Source of the DNA: Martinezella hainanensis
GTDB taxonomy: Bacteria > Pseudomonadota > Alphaproteobacteria > Rhizobiales > Rhizobiaceae
Reading direction: 5' to 3'
Assembly (NCBI RefSeq): GCF_900094555.1
Contig: NZ_FMAC01000006.1
Location: forward strand, 310,001 to 374,000
DNA length: 64,000 bases
The notes under the pieces are model-generated. The model was not told the DNA's origin. It searched no databases and saw only the letters and a program-made list of their open reading frames with translations. Positions 26,288-35,312 of this stretch are shown here, one piece after another. Every line of letters begins with the position of its first letter. Position 1 is the stretch's first letter. The translations under genes were made by a program, and so were the position numbers.

Positions 26288-27121
26288 TTATTTTGCGCCC
26301 TTGAGGACTTCATCGACGGCCTTGTGGATCAGCTCGTCGACATGGCCGGTCGCGACCTTCTCTTCGAGAAAGATGTTCACGACTTCGACGTCTGAAGCCG
26401 ACATATTATGCGGCAGACCGAAGGATACGCCTTGCTTGGCAAGGGCGGGCTTCGGGTTCAGGGCGATGGCCCAATCGGGATTTGCCTGGGTCAGAAGCTG
26501 GTTGGTATCGGAGGCGTCGACCAGGATGTCGGCCCGCTTCGAGGTAAGCGCCAGGCGTGTCTCGTCATTGCCTGGAAGCCGCATGATCGTGGCATTCTTC
26601 ACGGCTGCGGAGATTGCCTTGTCCTGGGCAGTTCCAGACATGACGGCGATCGTCACGCCAGCCTTGTCGAGATCGGCCACCGAGGTTGCCGTCGCCGGGA
26701 TTTTCGGATTGTTTCTATTGTAGGCAAGCGAGATTTGATACTCCATCGCGGGGATGGAGAACTGGACGGCCATGGCGCGGGTCGGCGTCCGGTTCAGTGC
26801 CAGCGAAACGTCCCATTTTCCGGCCTGAAGGCCGGCAACGATATTGTCCCAAGTCGTATCGACGAATTGCGGCTTCACCTTGAGAACGTCGGCGAATTCC
26901 TTGCAAAGATCGGCAAAGAAGCCCGAATACTCGCCCGTTGCCGGGTCGCGCATGACATAAGGCGGCGCCACGGCCGCGCCACACCTCAAAACCCCTGCCT
27001 TCTGCACGCCCTGCCAATAGCCGTCGGCGGTCTGAGCGTGAGCGGTGGTGGCGGAAAGACCCCCCATCAGGGCGAGCGCAGGCAACGCCCGCAAGGCGGA
27101 CGTGATCAACTTCGAAAGCAT
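26288..27121 (-). CDS. Polar amino acid substrate-binding protein
   Basis: A 277-residue periplasmic binding protein (SBP type 3). The ATG at 27121 is chosen because GAGGA lies about seven bases upstream and it starts at a signal peptide (MLSKLITSALRALPALALMG, cleavage near AHA-QTA). Family marks are GVLRCGAAVAPPYVMRDPATGE and FVDTTWDNIVAGLQAGKWDV. As the first gene of the minus-strand operon it faces the GntR gene across 196 bases that hold repeated GTGTCGAC-type sequences. The probable ligand is a hydroxyproline or related imino acid. Confidence 0.9.
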   Translation of the reverse strand: MLSKLITSALRALPALALMGGLSATTAHAQTADGYWQGVQKAGVLRCGAAVAPPYVMRDPATGEYSGFFADLCKEFADVLKVKPQFVDTTWDNIVAGLQAGKWDVSLALNRTPTRAMAVQFSIPAMEYQISLAYNRNNPKIPATATSVADLDKAGVTIAVMSGTAQDKAISAAVKNATIMRLPGNDETRLALTSKRADILVDASDTNQLLTQANPDWAIALNPKPALAKQGVSFGLPHNMSASDVEVVNIFLEEKVATGHVDELIHKAVDEVLKGAK

Positions 27122-27191
27122 CGGCATTCCTCTTTTGCTGTGCGCGAAGCGCGGTTCCACTCGTCGGCTTTAGCCGTTTCTTTGTGTTTTT

Positions 27192-27272
27192 TGTCGGCTG
27201 CGTGTCGACTGACAAATTTATGTCAACAGCGTGTCGACAAAGTCAAGCGGAAATTTTACATTGCCGACACGC
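27192..27272. promoter_or_regulatory. Repeated GTGTCGRC elements, candidate GntR operator
   Basis: GCGTGTCGAC occurs as a direct repeat at 27200-27209 and 27229-27238, and a near-copy lies inverted at 27263-27272 (GCCGACACGC). The partial copy TGTCGGC at 27192-27198 and TGACA/TGTCA half-sites around 27210-27224 fill the interval. The elements lie between the divergent binding-protein and GntR genes and are the natural place for the GntR protein to act. Confidence 0.5.
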
Positions 27273-27317
27273 TGCTTTTCTGGCCCAATGCCGCATACGC
27301 AAATGAAAGGGACTTAA

Positions 27318-28037
27318 GTGTCTGACGAGACTGAAGTGAAAAGGGTTCGGGGAACCGGTTGGAAAAGCGTCTATGATACGCTGCGAAACGAAATCCTCGC
27401 GCTCACCTTGCCGCCGGGGCAGCTTCTCGACGAGATGAGCCTGGCCGAACGCTTCGACATGTCGCGATCACCGGTGCGGGAAGCCTTGATCCGCCTGGGT
27501 GCGGAAGAGCTCGTCGTGACGCTTTCCAACCGCAGCACGATCGTTGCGCCGATCGAAGTCGCGACCTTTCCGAAATATGTGGAAGCGCTCGACATTGCGC
27601 AAAGGATGAACACCCGTCTAGCTGCGGCACTGCGAACCGATACCGACCTCAAGCTCATTGCCAAACGGGAAAAGGCATTTGCGACCGCCGTCAAGATTGG
27701 AAATCATCTGGCGATGTCGGAGGCGAACAAAGAGTTCCACATGGCGATCGCCTATGCCGGCAAGAACCAGTATCTGGCCTCTTTCTACGACAAGCTTTTG
27801 TCCCAGGGTCAGCGCATGCTGCACCTGCATTTCGAATATCTGGAGCGTACCCACGAGGGATATCTCCTCACGGACGAGCATAGCCTGATGCTGGAGGCGA
27901 TCCGGGATAGGAACGTCGATCTGGCGGATGAGCTCGCCCATGCTCACACCCGGCAATTCCAGGACAACTTCATCAATTTCATGCGCGAGAACTACGCGAC
28001 GGACGTTTCCCTCGGACCCGCGCGAGCGGCTGAATAG
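27318..28037 (+). CDS. GntR-family transcriptional regulator (FCD type)
   Basis: A 239-residue regulator starting at GTG after AAAGGGA. The winged helix (about residues 12-80) has LRNEILALTLPPGQLLDEMSL and the recognition helix MSRSPVREALIRLGAEELV. The C-terminal FCD-type effector domain follows (about 90-220) with NKEFHMAIAYAGKN and DEHSLMLEAIRDRN. It is divergent from the hydroxyproline-type operon and probably controls it, and is followed by a reductase gene read in the same direction. Confidence 0.9.
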   Translation: MSDETEVKRVRGTGWKSVYDTLRNEILALTLPPGQLLDEMSLAERFDMSRSPVREALIRLGAEELVVTLSNRSTIVAPIEVATFPKYVEALDIAQRMNTRLAAALRTDTDLKLIAKREKAFATAVKIGNHLAMSEANKEFHMAIAYAGKNQYLASFYDKLLSQGQRMLHLHFEYLERTHEGYLLTDEHSLMLEAIRDRNVDLADELAHAHTRQFQDNFINFMRENYATDVSLGPARAAE

Positions 28038-28046
28038 GTGGCGCGG

Positions 28047-28832
28047 ATGAAAGTGATCGGTTTTGTAGGCACCGGCGCGATCACGGAAGCCATGGTGGAG
28101 GGCCTCCTGGCCGAGCCGGCGCACTCCTTCAATATCCATGTCTCGCCTCGCAATGCGGAAATCGCCGCAACGCTTTCCGCCAAGTTCGATAAGGTAACTG
28201 TCGCGACTGACAACCAGGCAGTCGTCGATCAGAGCGACATTGTTGTTCTCGCCATCCGTCCGCAGATTGCCGAGGACGTCATACGCCGGCTTCGTTTCAG
28301 AGAGGGACAAAGCATCATCAGCGTCGTCGCCACGATGGAGCGCCAAAACCTGCTCGACTGGATCCAGGCCGATACAGAGCTCGTACAAGCGATCCCTTTG
28401 CCATTCGTTGCCAATCGTCGAGGCGTGACCGCCATCTACCCTCCCAATCAAGAAATCGCCGCCCTGTTCGATGCGCTTGGTACGGCCGTTCAATGCGCAT
28501 CCCGCAAGGAGTATGATCTTCTTGCCGCGGCCAGCGCCATGATGTCGACCTTCTTCGGTATCATGGAGTTCACGAACGACTGGCTGGAAAAGAACGGGCT
28601 CGATCGAACGAAGGGCCAAGCCTATATCGCACCGCTTTTTGAAAGCCTCGCGCAGCGGGCCAATGAGAAGACTGTCCATTCGTTTCATTCGCTCAGCAAG
28701 CAATTCGCCACAAGGGGCGGGCTGAATGAGCAGGTCCTATCAGATTTCGAGACGAAGGGCGGGCACACCATATTGGTCTCGGCATTGGATCGGGTACTGG
28801 CTCGTATCGAAGGACGCGGTGGCGACATCTGA
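28047..28832 (+). CDS. ProC-like pyrroline carboxylate reductase
   Basis: A 261-residue NAD(P)H-dependent reductase of the ProC family. GFVGTGAITEAMVEGLL at the N-terminus is the dinucleotide-binding motif, and AIRPQIAEDVI and the C-terminal helical region match the family. A GTG at 28038 is an alternative start, but AGGTGG precedes the ATG at 28047. In this context it may reduce pyrroline-2-carboxylate or a hydroxylated pyrroline formed from hydroxyproline, and not the usual pyrroline-5-carboxylate. It follows the GntR gene by nine bases, so the two form an operon. Confidence 0.8.
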   Translation: MKVIGFVGTGAITEAMVEGLLAEPAHSFNIHVSPRNAEIAATLSAKFDKVTVATDNQAVVDQSDIVVLAIRPQIAEDVIRRLRFREGQSIISVVATMERQNLLDWIQADTELVQAIPLPFVANRRGVTAIYPPNQEIAALFDALGTAVQCASRKEYDLLAAASAMMSTFFGIMEFTNDWLEKNGLDRTKGQAYIAPLFESLAQRANEKTVHSFHSLSKQFATRGGLNEQVLSDFETKGGHTILVSALDRVLARIEGRGGDI

Positions 28833-29115
28833 GGGCATGGCCCGTTATAAACGAACTTACCTTCAGAACCCCACGTTATTGCACCGGCTACATTTCCGGC
28901 AAGCACTAAACATTTTGCTCTTGAAGGGATAAGAACCAATGATCCTGTTATTGCAAATTCCGTTCGCAACGCATTCATTAGGTGAGCCAAGAGCCTGACC
29001 CTGCCGGAATGACTGATTTGAGGTGGTGAACATGGAATGTTGCGAACAAAGATACTCGCCGCATCATGGCGCCCGAGTGCGCGCCGATCTCTTCAGAAAT
29101 AAGATCAACACAGTT
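28833..29115. other. Gene-free interval between convergent operons
   Basis: These 283 bases separate the plus-strand ProC-like gene from the minus-strand carbohydrate permease gene. I see no gene, hairpin with a T-tract or repeat in it. Confidence 0.5.
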
Positions 29116-29949
29116 TTATTTTGTCGCTCCGGCCGTGAGGCCCGTGATGAGTTTCCGCTGGAATAGCATGTAGGCAAGAATGAGCGGCCCGATGACGATA
29201 ACAGCGCCCGCCGTTAACACAGGGGTATTGACCGTATAACGCCCCTGGAAAAACAACATGCCAATCGGCAGGGTCCGATAGTTATCATCATTGACAAGGA
29301 CAAGCGGGATAAGAAACTCGTTCCAAGTCCAGATAAACAAGAACAATGCCAGCGTAGACATTGACGGCAGCATCAAAGGGACGATGACCTTGGAAAGAAT
29401 GTATCGTCTGGATGCCCCGTCGAGGACAGCTGCTTCTATGATTTCCGACGGCAGCTGTTGCATCGCGCTGGCCATGAACATGGTCGCAAAAGGCAATGAC
29501 ATGGCAATTTGAGGAAGGATCAGCGCAGCATAGGTGTTGATGAGACCGACATGGCGCATTTCATAGTAGAGCGGAATGATGAAAGCCTCGGTCGGCACCA
29601 TCATGCCAACTGTTAGAAGGACAAAAATGGTGCGCCTGAACGGAAAGGTCAGGAATGCGAACGCGAATCCCGTTAACGTGCCAAGTATGATGCTAACGAC
29701 TACCACCGGGAAAACAATCATGACGGAATTCAGGAAATAGACATTAAACCGCCCATCGATCCAAGCATTTGCATAATTTTCGAAATGGGGATAGGCCGGC
29801 AATACGAATGCGCCCTGCAGGAGATCTGTACGACTCTTCAAAGAAGTAAGTATCAGAAGAGCAAAGGGAACAACAGTCAAGATCGCGAACAGCCAAAGAA
29901 TGACACGCGAGGGCAAGACTGCGCCTATTCCATGAGAAGCTCGGCTCAC
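29116..29949 (-). CDS. Carbohydrate ABC permease (MalG type)
   Basis: A 277-residue CUT1-family permease with six hydrophobic segments. The EAA loop IIEAAVLDGASRRYILSKV near residue 180 and the end FFQGRYTVNTPVLTAG are standard for MalG-type subunits. It overlaps the stop of the partner permease by four bases. No ATPase gene is present in this operon, so the system probably shares an ATPase encoded elsewhere. Confidence 0.9.
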   Translation of the reverse strand: MSRASHGIGAVLPSRVILWLFAILTVVPFALLILTSLKSRTDLLQGAFVLPAYPHFENYANAWIDGRFNVYFLNSVMIVFPVVVVSIILGTLTGFAFAFLTFPFRRTIFVLLTVGMMVPTEAFIIPLYYEMRHVGLINTYAALILPQIAMSLPFATMFMASAMQQLPSEIIEAAVLDGASRRYILSKVIVPLMLPSMSTLALFLFIWTWNEFLIPLVLVNDDNYRTLPIGMLFFQGRYTVNTPVLTAGAVIVIGPLILAYMLFQRKLITGLTAGATK

Positions 29950-30842
29950 GATGCACTCCCTTCATTCACCGGCCGCACCAGCCGATGAACGGCATAGTTG
30001 ATTGTAAAGACTAGAATTGCACCGATGATGGCAACGGCCGAGGCATATCCATAGCGATTCAATTGGAAACCAAGCTCGTACATATAAATGTTGGGAACGA
30101 GGGTCGCATTGGCCGGGCCACCCCGCGTCATCGTAAAGATCAGATCAAAACTCTTGATAGAAGAAATGATAGTGAGAAGGAGCGCGATACGTATCTCGGG
30201 CAGGAGGAGTGGCAGTGTGATGAAGAAGAAAATCCTGCTCCCACTGGCACCGTCGACCCTTGCCGCTTCAAACAGCGCCGGATCAATCCGCTGGATGCCG
30301 GAAAGAAACAGGACCATGCAGAAACCAAAGAAATACCAGCTTGCGACAAGGCCAACGGCGGGCAAGACAAAGGTGAAGTCGCCAAGCCAAGGTAAAGCGA
30401 TCGAACCCAAGCCAATCAGCTTCAGTGCCTGATTGATGGGACCGAAAGCGGGATTGTAAAGCCAGTGCCAAATGATGCCAAGGACGGCGGTAGGCATGAT
30501 ATAGGGCAGGAACAGCAGCGTACGTAGTGCGAACTGCTCGCGTTGCCTAAGCGTCCAGACCATCGCAGCAAATGAAAGGCCAACGACAATCGGAATGACG
30601 CAGTAAAATACCATGAAAAAAGCATTATTTTTCAACGCTATATAGAACGTCTCATCTGAAAGCAATTTTGCATAATTGCCAATCCCGATCCAGTTGGGCG
30701 GACTGATCCCATTCCATTCAGTGAAGCTGATACCGATTGCCGCAACAATAGGACCAAGGACAAGAGCAAAATAGAGCAGCAAACCGGGCAGAATATAAAT
30801 GAGATTTCTGCTGGCCTTTGCGTCAAGTGGCGAGCGTTTCAT
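29946..30842 (-). CDS. Carbohydrate ABC permease (MalF type)
   Basis: A 298-residue CUT1-family permease with six hydrophobic segments (LIYILPGLLLYFALVLGP first). The EAA loop reads LFEAARVDGASGSRIFFFITLPLL near residue 200 and is followed by SFDLIFTMTRGGP, which is characteristic of sugar permeases. It lies 132 bases after the binding-protein gene, with a hairpin in that gap. Confidence 0.9.
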   Translation of the reverse strand: MKRSPLDAKASRNLIYILPGLLLYFALVLGPIVAAIGISFTEWNGISPPNWIGIGNYAKLLSDETFYIALKNNAFFMVFYCVIPIVVGLSFAAMVWTLRQREQFALRTLLFLPYIMPTAVLGIIWHWLYNPAFGPINQALKLIGLGSIALPWLGDFTFVLPAVGLVASWYFFGFCMVLFLSGIQRIDPALFEAARVDGASGSRIFFFITLPLLLPEIRIALLLTIISSIKSFDLIFTMTRGGPANATLVPNIYMYELGFQLNRYGYASAVAIIGAILVFTINYAVHRLVRPVNEGSAS

Positions 30843-30916
30843 GCACCATCTCGGAAATATGCCAGACGCCGAATTGTACTGCTCTGGCCGTGATCAGGAT
30901 AGACGTACCGAAGTTT

Positions 30917-30954
30917 CCCGCCGCTGCTTTTTGTCAATTGAGTAGCGCGGCGGG
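30917..30954 (-). terminator. Hairpin after the carbohydrate-binding protein gene
   Basis: CCCGCCGC at 30917-30924 pairs perfectly with GCGGCGGG at 30947-30954 around a 22-base loop. It lies between the binding-protein and permease genes and could attenuate transcription or protect the upstream message. No T-tract is present on the transcribed strand. Confidence 0.55.
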
Positions 30955-30974
30955 ATAGGTGTGCACCGTGGTAA

Positions 30975-32309
30975 TCACTTGCTCTTCATGTAGGCGGCGT
31001 AGTCCGCATCGAGCTTGCCGACCAGTTCTTCTGGTGTTTCCTTGTTCGCAAGCAGCAAAGGCGTGTTTTCGTCAAACGTCTTGAGCATGGTCGGGCTCGC
31101 CCAATCGGGATAATGTCCAAGGGCATTGTTATCGTTCAACGACTTCCACATTGAGATGCCTTCTTTCAGGAGTGGGGAAGCGCTGACCCCGGCATCCTCC
31201 GGAACCGGAGTTGCAGGTAGATAGCCGGCATGGACCCAGGTAACGGACGCGTCCTTGGAGACCATATAGTTGATGTATTCGCCGGCCAGATCCTTCATTT
31301 TGTCACTCTTCGCCAGGCTCGTGATCGCCCAGGCAAGGTCGACACCACCAACCGAAAGCGGATGCTTGATGCCGGCGGGTGCCGGGATCGGCATGAAATG
31401 GATATCTGGATTGTTTTGCATCTCGCCAAAGTACCAGGTCCCCGAAATCAGGAAGGCTCCCTGGCCAGCGACAAACAGTTGAACGGCATCATCACCTGAG
31501 ATTCCCTGGTAGCCGTCGAAGAAATAACCGTTCTTTGCCCAGTTCTGGACAAGTCTGGCCGATTCCAGATTACCGGGCGTATTCCAGGTGCCACCACGGC
31601 CGTAAATCAAGTCATCGAGCGCTTTTCGATCAGATGCATCGATATGCGCTTGACTGATCCCCGCCAGCATATGGAGCGCCAGGTGGCCCTTGGCCGTACC
31701 GATCGTGAGCGGTGCGGTGCCTGCCGCCTTGACCTTATCGAGGGCGGCAAGGAAATCGTCAAAGCTCTTGAGCGGAAGTTCAACGCCAGCGGCTTTCAAG
31801 ACCTTTTCATTGTAATAAAGGCCGACGATTTCGGCGAGCGACGAGATGCCGTAGGTCTCACCGACACCGAACTCGCCCTTGCCCGACCAGCGGTCGCGCG
31901 CCAGGAGACTATCAGACTGGTTTTTATCCCATCCATATTTCTTGAGGTAGGTATCGACAGGAACGAGAAGGTTTTCCTTCACCATCGCCCCCATCGCGCC
32001 AGCTCCCTGGTTGACCTTGGTCACCACTGGGCCGTCGCCGGAGGAAACGGCGAGCTTAAGCGTAAGATTGAGATCCTGGAAATCGCGTACGGTGTGGTCA
32101 AGCTTAACGTCGGGATGCGCCTTCTGGAAATTGGCGTTGAGCTCGGTCATCACGGCGGCTCTCGACTCCGAATCGTGGTCGTCCCAAACCGTGAGTGTGT
32201 CGGCAAAGGCAATAGTCGATATGCCAAACCCCACGAAAGTGGCGCCCGCCAAAATTCCTGCCTTCTTTAGAATGAATGCTGCATTGATGGAGATGAAATC
32301 GCTAAACAT
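30975..32309 (-). CDS. Carbohydrate ABC transporter substrate-binding protein
   Basis: A 444-residue extracellular sugar-binding protein (SBP type 1). The ATG at 32309 follows AGAGGGA. A signal peptide with a hydrophobic core (AGILAGATFVGFGIS, cleavage near AFA-DTL) is preceded by a rather long N-region. The family pattern is seen in LTVWDDHDSESRAAVM, QGAFLISGTWYFGEM and the late GHYPDWASPTMLKTF. Its neighbours (glycosidase-like protein and ROK regulator) suggest an oligosaccharide or glycoside ligand. Confidence 0.9.
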   Translation of the reverse strand: MFSDFISINAAFILKKAGILAGATFVGFGISTIAFADTLTVWDDHDSESRAAVMTELNANFQKAHPDVKLDHTVRDFQDLNLTLKLAVSSGDGPVVTKVNQGAGAMGAMVKENLLVPVDTYLKKYGWDKNQSDSLLARDRWSGKGEFGVGETYGISSLAEIVGLYYNEKVLKAAGVELPLKSFDDFLAALDKVKAAGTAPLTIGTAKGHLALHMLAGISQAHIDASDRKALDDLIYGRGGTWNTPGNLESARLVQNWAKNGYFFDGYQGISGDDAVQLFVAGQGAFLISGTWYFGEMQNNPDIHFMPIPAPAGIKHPLSVGGVDLAWAITSLAKSDKMKDLAGEYINYMVSKDASVTWVHAGYLPATPVPEDAGVSASPLLKEGISMWKSLNDNNALGHYPDWASPTMLKTFDENTPLLLANKETPEELVGKLDADYAAYMKSK

Positions 32310-32371
32310 TGATTGGTTCCCTCTAGCTGCGTTTTGGCAGTTTCTATCGATTCCAACCGGCCGGTCTTACT

Positions 32372-32390
32372 AAGACATGCCGAATGTCTT
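32372..32390. promoter_or_regulatory. AAGACAT-N5-ATGTCTT palindrome upstream of the sugar-binding protein gene
   Basis: A perfect inverted repeat of seven bases per arm with a five-base spacer lies about 65 bases upstream of the ATG at 32309. Position and symmetry suit an operator, perhaps for a LacI or ROK protein. Confidence 0.4.
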
Positions 32391-32545
32391 GCATTGTCAG
32401 GCCTTTACTGGCCCAACGAATTTCCTTATTCTTTCCAAAAAGTTTGTGGGCTCTGAGCCCTCAGATGCAGTCCCTCAACCTTCTCAGTTTTACCGCCGCC
32501 TGACATCAGTTCGCACCGAGCAGCGGCCAGCAAATCGATGATGCC

Positions 32546-33169
32546 ATGCCTCCTAAGATCGACGATTGTTTCATCCGTCCGGCCAACGAGGACGACGTTG
32601 ACGCCCTCTTCCATATTTGCCTGATGACGGCTGACGCCGGAGCCGACGCGAGCGCGCTTTACAGCAATCCGCGCCTTCCCGGTTATGTGTGGGCCGTGCC
32701 TTATCTCAAATTTGCTCCGGATTTTGCGTTCGTTCTCGCCAAAGACGAGCGGGTCATAGGCTATGTTGTCGGTACGCCGGATACTGCAAGCTTCGATGAA
32801 GCGCTCGACAGAAACTGGTGGCCGCTTGTTCGGCGGGAGATCGCTGGCCTGACACCGAGCGTTGCAAAAGACGCCGATGTTCTGGAGCGAATCGCCAACC
32901 CTCATAGCGGAACGTCGGGTCTTGAAACGACCTACCCTGCGCATCTTCATATCAATATTCTGCCTGAGGCCCAATCGGGTGGGTGGGGACGCCTGATGGT
33001 CGAGACCATGCTCAACAAGCTTTCGGGCCACGGCGTGCCTGCGGTCCATCTTGGCGTTAGTCCCGCAAACGAACGCGCCAAGGGCTTCTACAGGCATCTC
33101 GGTTTCGAAGAACTCAGCCACAACGACCACCTTGCCTTCGTCATGAAACTGGATAGGCCGGCAGTTTAA
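32546..33169 (+). CDS. GNAT-family acetyltransferase
   Basis: A 207-residue protein with an acetyl-CoA-binding GNAT fold in the C-terminal half. HLHINILPEAQSGGWGRLMV is the pyrophosphate-binding Q/RxxGxG/A segment, and HLGVSPANERAKGFYRHLGF follows. The N-terminal half (IRPANEDDVDALFHIC and LKFAPDFAFVLAKDERVIGY) resembles the acetyltransferase-like domain of O-GlcNAcase-type proteins. It lies alone on the plus strand inside the sugar-uptake locus; substrate unknown, possibly an amino sugar. Confidence 0.75.
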   Translation: MPPKIDDCFIRPANEDDVDALFHICLMTADAGADASALYSNPRLPGYVWAVPYLKFAPDFAFVLAKDERVIGYVVGTPDTASFDEALDRNWWPLVRREIAGLTPSVAKDADVLERIANPHSGTSGLETTYPAHLHINILPEAQSGGWGRLMVETMLNKLSGHGVPAVHLGVSPANERAKGFYRHLGFEELSHNDHLAFVMKLDRPAV

Positions 33170-33195
33170 ACGCAAGTCCTGCCCCCATCCGCTCA

Positions 33196-34953
33196 TCACC
33201 TGTTCTCCGCGTTCGCAGCTTCTAAGCCATATTTAAGGACAACAGCCGCTGGCATCGCGCTCCATCCCTGCAGCAGAGAGCCGCGTCCGTAGGGTGGCGA
33301 GAAATACTCGACCGCACCTGCCCAACCATTTGCCAGGCAGGCCTCCCACCAGCGTATAAGCGCATAACGCGCTCCACCAAGGCCGTGGCGTATTCTTTCT
33401 TCCGCATAGACGCCGTCCCAATAAGGCCAATCCGATCCATTGTGGTAACGGAAAGGGAAAGCGGTCTTCGATCTCACGTCACTTGCCCGTTTAAATGGTG
33501 GGAACGCGCAAAGGACGCCCCAATCGCCATAGGGCTGCTGCTTGTTATTTCGAGCTTCCAGGGCCGCTTCCATCGCCTTCAGGAGGCCAGCGGCGCGCGT
33601 CGGCGAAATGGCCCCATAACGGGAGAGCGTCAGGCTGTCGAGCACGAGATGATCTTCAACAAATCCATCAGGGGTGATGAAATCGGCGTAACCGTTTCTG
33701 CTCGGGACAAAGAGCTTATCCTCGATTTCGGCACGAGCGTGCTGCGCTGTTTCGCTTGCCTTCCGTGCCAACGCGGGATCGTGCCCCGCCCCCAACTTAG
33801 CCACGGCATCTAAAGCGCCGACGAAAAGGCCGAGATTATAGGAGACGAGACCCTCCCGATAGACGTTGTCTGCCCAGTCCCTGTCATTTCGTGGCTTGAG
33901 CGGCAGTACGCTACCAGGGCCTGCAAAACCCAGATATCGTTCAACGATAGCCGTGACGAGTGGCCAGTGCAGCAGTGCTTCTGCCGTATCCCCCGTGGCA
34001 TCCACATAGTCGACGAGAAAGAGGATGAAGAAAAGCGGGCTGTCAAAATGATCGCTCCACCAATCACCTGGACGATTGTGATGCTCCGGAACAGCCTTTC
34101 CGTGATATTTCTCTGGGTTCAGCCTGCAATCGAGAACGAAGTTCTGCCAGGCGCGCGATTGCGCCGGTCCGGTCACGATCACGCCGCTTGGCGCCTCCCC
34201 GTCGGGCTGGATTCCCTTGGCCAAAAGTCGAATTTCATCGCGTACAGCTTCTGGCGCAAGCTTCAGCAGTATTTGCATCGTCCAGTAGCCATCACGATAA
34301 TAGGTGCGTGCGGGCGCGCTGTAGGCCTGCCCAGCAGCCAGGCCGGCAAATACGCCATTCTCGTCAAGACGGATGCTGGAAAAGGCGGCATGCGCGCCCT
34401 GCATCACCATGCTGCGCATCACGGGATCGGCCTTGGGCGCGACGTCGCACCGGGCTACATAATCCGCAGCTTCCGCTACGATAGCATCGCCTGCAAGACC
34501 AAATGCGGCTTCAGCCTCCTCTTCGGAGGCACCGGCAGCGACACGGATATCACCATTGCTGACCTCAATGATCATCGCTCCCCAGCCGGTCACGACCGTG
34601 CGGCGGTTATTGCGTTTGATGATCTTGGCCCGCGGACTGTCCTCGTCAATCTCATGCCACCAGGCACCACGACGAGCCGGATAGATTCCTTCCAGGCGAG
34701 CATTGCGGATCAGGAGGATGGGCTTTGACTGGGCCACGAAGATGCCGCCCGCTTCGGCAATGATCCTGTTTGGACCATAGACGTACGGTCCGGCCAGCTT
34801 GGAAAAACGTATGCGCCCCAGGCGGCCGCTTCCCCAAAGAGCGAGATCAAGATACCCGTCGGGATGCGCGTCCGCCTGCAGCCGAGGCGCCATGATCGGC
34901 AGAATGACGGGATGCCTGCTGATGATTTCGCCTTGGGACGTGGGGGTCATCAT
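33196..34953 (-). CDS. Six-hairpin glycosidase-like protein
   Basis: A 585-residue protein without a signal peptide. The N-terminal ~170 residues look like a beta-sandwich, and the rest looks like an (alpha/alpha)6 toroid. GAHAAFSSIRLDENGVFAG, a TYYRDGYWTMQILLKL segment, DWWSDHFDSPLFFILFL, LPLKPRNDRDWADNVYREG and PFRYHNGSDWPYWDGVYAEER are the sort of acidic and aromatic motifs seen in GH15/GH37/GH63/GH78-type enzymes; the carboxylates in the DRDWADN and DWPYWDG segments are likely catalytic. It probably hydrolyses the imported glycoside in the cytoplasm. Family assignment is by pattern only. Confidence 0.65.
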   Translation of the reverse strand: MMTPTSQGEIISRHPVILPIMAPRLQADAHPDGYLDLALWGSGRLGRIRFSKLAGPYVYGPNRIIAEAGGIFVAQSKPILLIRNARLEGIYPARRGAWWHEIDEDSPRAKIIKRNNRRTVVTGWGAMIIEVSNGDIRVAAGASEEEAEAAFGLAGDAIVAEAADYVARCDVAPKADPVMRSMVMQGAHAAFSSIRLDENGVFAGLAAGQAYSAPARTYYRDGYWTMQILLKLAPEAVRDEIRLLAKGIQPDGEAPSGVIVTGPAQSRAWQNFVLDCRLNPEKYHGKAVPEHHNRPGDWWSDHFDSPLFFILFLVDYVDATGDTAEALLHWPLVTAIVERYLGFAGPGSVLPLKPRNDRDWADNVYREGLVSYNLGLFVGALDAVAKLGAGHDPALARKASETAQHARAEIEDKLFVPSRNGYADFITPDGFVEDHLVLDSLTLSRYGAISPTRAAGLLKAMEAALEARNNKQQPYGDWGVLCAFPPFKRASDVRSKTAFPFRYHNGSDWPYWDGVYAEERIRHGLGGARYALIRWWEACLANGWAGAVEYFSPPYGRGSLLQGWSAMPAAVVLKYGLEAANAENR

Positions 34954-35155
34954 GGCAAATCAAGCACCTTTCACTGCGCGGTGTCGGGAATGGGATGACG
35001 TGTGAAATCCAGGCTGCGATATCCAGCAACCTTGCCGGATTGGAGCGCGATGAAGTCCGCAGCGAATGCGGGACTATATCTCCCATCCTTTGACCTCGCT
35101 TTCATTACCCCTCCGCAATTTGCTCAGCCATTGGGCAAGTCTACAAATTGGGCGC

Positions 35156-35184
35156 TTAATTTGTCAATGACATGGACAAATTAA
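35156..35184. promoter_or_regulatory. TTAATTTGTC-N9-GACAAATTAA palindrome, candidate ROK operator
   Basis: A perfect inverted repeat of ten bases per arm with a nine-base spacer lies between the divergent glycosidase-like and ROK regulator genes. It is AT-rich, as sites of NagC/Mlc-type ROK proteins are, and is the best candidate operator of this locus. Confidence 0.6.
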
Positions 35185-35212
35185 ATGATTTGGTTTAGCC
35201 AGATAACTGAGA

Positions 35213-35247
35213 TTCACTTGAATTTCAGGACTTTTTCACTTGAAATT
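35213..35247. promoter_or_regulatory. TTCACTTGAA direct repeat with embedded inverted repeat
   Basis: TTCACTTGAA occurs at 35213-35222 and again at 35235-35244, 22 bases apart. AATTTCA (35221-35227) and TGAAATT (35241-35247) form an inverted repeat across it. This lies 66 bases or more upstream of the ROK start and may be a second regulatory site. Confidence 0.35.
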
Positions 35248-35312
35248 GGCACAGCCGCAGCGCGAGCTGGATGAATTAGGAAAAGGTCCCGAACTAATTA
35301 AGGGTGGAACGC

